Positions 33,007 to 35,788 of a stretch of DNA of 35,788 bases are shown here, one piece after another. Both the position numbers and the translations under genes were made by a program. The notes beneath the pieces are model-generated. The model did not search any database. It saw nothing but the letters and a program-made list of their open reading frames with translations, and was not told where the DNA came from. The stretch is from Pseudonocardiaceae bacterium (GTDB lineage Bacteria; Actinomycetota; Actinomycetes; Mycobacteriales; Pseudonocardiaceae). The stretch lies in the NCBI GenBank assembly GCA_009379815.1, contig WHSY01000046.1:1-35788 (forward strand), in the 5' to 3' direction. The first letter of the stretch is position 1, and every line of letters starts with the position of its first letter.

Positions 33007-33047
33007 GCCGGTGGCCGCTGCCCCACTCCGGCGCGGCGGCCACCGGC
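33007..33047 (+). terminator. Hairpin terminator of the liv operon
   Basis: GCCGGTGGCCGC (33007-33018) and its exact reverse complement (33036-33047) form a 12-bp GC stem with a 17-nt loop, 10 nt after the livK stop. No U-tract follows, as is common in actinomycetes. Confidence 0.8.
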
Positions 33048-33138
33048 TCCTCTCGGGTGGCCGGATCCGGGCCGGCTCAGGGCTGGCTCAGGGCACACCC
33101 CGAGGCCGACGTCCGCCAGCGGCGGCACGCTGAGCAAC

Positions 33139-33348
33139 ATGGACCAACTCAGCACCTCACCCGTGAAGACCCTGCGCCGCAGCCGCGACGACCGCATGAT
33201 CAGCGGCGTGTGTGGCGGCGCCGCGAAACTGCTCGGCGTCGACGCCGCGATCCTGCGGCTCGCGCTGGTGGCCGCGACCGTGCTCGGCTTCGGCGCCGGG
33301 GCGGTGATCTACGTGGCCTGCTGGCTGCTCGTGCCCGAGGAGAGCTGA
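33139..33348 (+). CDS. Small PspC-domain membrane protein
   Basis: This 69-aa protein is essentially a PspC domain. LRRSRDDRMISGVCGGAAKLLGVDAAILRLALV precedes one hydrophobic region (about 36-64) and the closing CWLLVPEE. PspC-type proteins take part in envelope-stress responses, but for these short actinobacterial forms the function is not established. The ATG at 33139 follows a weak purine stretch. The gene is monocistronic and followed by two hairpin repeats. Confidence 0.9.
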   Translation: MDQLSTSPVKTLRRSRDDRMISGVCGGAAKLLGVDAAILRLALVAATVLGFGAGAVIYVACWLLVPEES

Positions 33349-33369
33349 CCGCAGCGCCTCCAGCCGGAA

Positions 33370-33435
33370 CCCCGTTCCGGTTCCGAAACGGGGTGCGAGA
33401 GCGGCACCCACCCCCGTTCCGGTTCCGAAACGGGG
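33370..33435 (+). terminator. Twin hairpin repeats after the pspC-like gene
   Basis: Two identical 24-nt elements (33370-33393 and 33412-33435) each have CCCCGTT and AACGGGG as 7-bp arms around a 10-nt loop. They lie just after the pspC stop and could act as a tandem terminator. They form a direct repeat with an 18-nt spacer and may also be copies of a dispersed element. Confidence 0.7.
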
Positions 33436-33493
33436 CGCACCGGCCGATGGGGGCCGGGAGCGGGCACGGCGGGCGGGCACCGTAGACAGCAGC

Positions 33494-33527
33494 AGGGGCC
33501 GGCCCCGCCGAAACGGGACCGGCCCCT
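33494..33527 (-). terminator. Terminator of groEL
   Basis: A stem of 14 bp with one mismatch (AGGGGCCGGCCCCG with CGGGACCGGCCCCT) closes a 6-nt loop, 18 nt after the groEL stop. It is the strongest hairpin on this side of the gene and may serve both convergent transcripts. Confidence 0.8.
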
Positions 33528-33545
33528 GGAGGGGTCTAGCCGGAC

Positions 33546-35300
<1,755 letters not shown>

Positions 35301-35340
35301 TCACCGGTGTAGGACTCACCGTCCCGACCTGTTATTGCGG

Positions 35341-35367
35341 TTGGCACTCGACGACATCGAGTGCCAA
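35341..35367. promoter_or_regulatory. CIRCE operator 1 (HrcA site) of groEL
   Basis: TTGGCACTC, a 9-nt spacer, and GAGTGCCAA form a perfect inverted repeat with the exact CIRCE layout, 164 bp upstream of the groEL start. HrcA binds CIRCE and releases it on heat shock. Confidence 0.93.
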
Positions 35368-35375
35368 CCCCGTGT

Positions 35376-35402
35376 TTAGCACTCGTGACGGTCGAGTGCA
35401 AG
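35376..35402. promoter_or_regulatory. CIRCE operator 2 (HrcA site) of groEL
   Basis: TTAGCACTC, a 9-nt spacer, and GAGTGCAAG match CIRCE closely: the left arm is consensus, while the right arm deviates in its last bases. It is 8 nt from CIRCE 1, so two HrcA dimers could bind side by side. Confidence 0.9.
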
Positions 35403-35417
35403 GTGAGGCCGGGTCAC

Positions 35418-35788
35418 TCAACCGGACAGCACGGCCAGCACGATCACGATGAGCAGCAGTACGAGGCCGATCGCCGCTGGGGCGACCCACCGATGCACAC
35501 CTGCACCGCGAGTGGCGAAGGTGGCCGGCTTCGCCGGCAGCGGGTCCCGTAGCCGGACGGGCGGCTCGGGCGGTCGGGGCGGACCGGGAGGAGGGGTGGC
35601 GCTGGGCGGCGGGGCCGGGGCCGGTCGCGGCACGGCCCTCGGTGCGGGTGCCGGTACCGGTGCCGGGTCCGGTCGCGGCACGGCCCTCGGTGCCGGTGCC
35701 GGTGACCCGGACGACGATCGTTGCGGGGGCGACGGTGCGCCGCCCCGCTGGGCATCGGGCTGCCGAGGCGGCGCTGGGCTGTCCGGAC
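35418..35788 (-). CDS. C-terminal part of a proline-rich tail-anchored protein (5' end outside window)
   Basis: The frame is open from the right edge to a stop at 35418, giving about 122 codons. About 80 residues are Pro/Ala/Arg-rich and disordered, including two copies of a 16-residue unit (PRPDPAPVPAPAPRAV). They are followed by LPAKPATFATRGAGVHRW and one C-terminal transmembrane helix (VAPAAIGLVLLLIVIVLAVLSG). A GTG at 35681 could start an 87-residue version, but the same composition continues upstream with no ribosome-binding site, so I treat it as partial. The function is unknown. It is divided from groEL by the CIRCE region and read in the same direction. Confidence 0.65.
   Translation of the reverse strand, partial: PDSPAPPRQPDAQRGGAPSPPQRSSSGSPAPAPRAVPRPDPAPVPAPAPRAVPRPAPAPPPSATPPPGPPRPPEPPVRLRDPLPAKPATFATRGAGVHRWVAPAAIGLVLLLIVIVLAVLSG
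35614..35703. repeat. 48-bp-period direct repeat in the proline-rich gene
   Basis: Segments 35614-35655 and 35662-35703 are about 42 nt long and differ at about two positions, with a 48-bp (16-codon) period. It reflects internal duplication of the Pro/Ala-rich region. Confidence 0.8.

Overview
The window is GC-rich DNA of an actinomycete. Three things point to a Pseudonocardia-like member of the Pseudonocardiaceae: a complete actinobacterial conservon, a mycofactocin locus, and short palindromic elements of a kind I associate with that group. The genus call is recognition, not a database result. I saw no tRNA, rRNA or CRISPR array.

Left part (1-8461). A conservon-type signalling operon runs leftward: sensor kinase CvnA, roadblock protein CvnB, and DUF742 protein CvnC, which is cut by the window edge. 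It is divergent from an XPB/Ssl2-type DNA helicase. A Bcr/CflA-type MFS efflux pump and a CapA-like lipoprotein follow.

Central part (8536-25966). This is a composite redox locus. A form II (AYRGAGR) xanthine-oxidase-family molybdoenzyme, coxSLM plus the membrane-anchored SRPBCC protein coxG, lies at 8536-13107. Its probable maturation operon, mobA/mocA-like, coxD, coxE and xdhC, lies at 22070-25966. Between the two halves sits a mycofactocin locus: mftR is divergent from mftA-mftB-mftC, followed by mftE, two SDR genes and mftF. No mftD is present, although it normally sits between mftC and mftE. A 40-bp palindrome of the same family occurs at that junction and at the mftB/mftC junction, where these elements supply the mftE start codon and the mftB stop codon. 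An orphan 535-aa protein (20417-22024), with an N-terminal motif like those on actinobacterial contractile-injection-associated proteins, is inserted between mftR and xdhC, behind a 385-bp repeat-rich non-coding stretch.

Right part (26038-35788). A GAF-domain histidine kinase and a NarL/LuxR response regulator precede a five-gene branched-chain amino acid/amide-type ABC transporter operon (livF-G-H-M-K). Then come a small PspC-domain membrane protein, a solitary groEL with two tandem CIRCE operators, and the C-terminal end of a proline-rich tail-anchored protein that runs off the right edge.

How the genes may work together. MftA is modified by MftB/MftC, cut by MftE and glycosylated by MftF to give the redox cofactor mycofactocin, which the intact SDR at 15002-15787 would use. 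The Cox-like enzyme needs molybdopterin cytosine dinucleotide and the XdhC/CoxD/CoxE maturation factors. Their interleaving suggests, but does not prove, that the two redox systems are used together.
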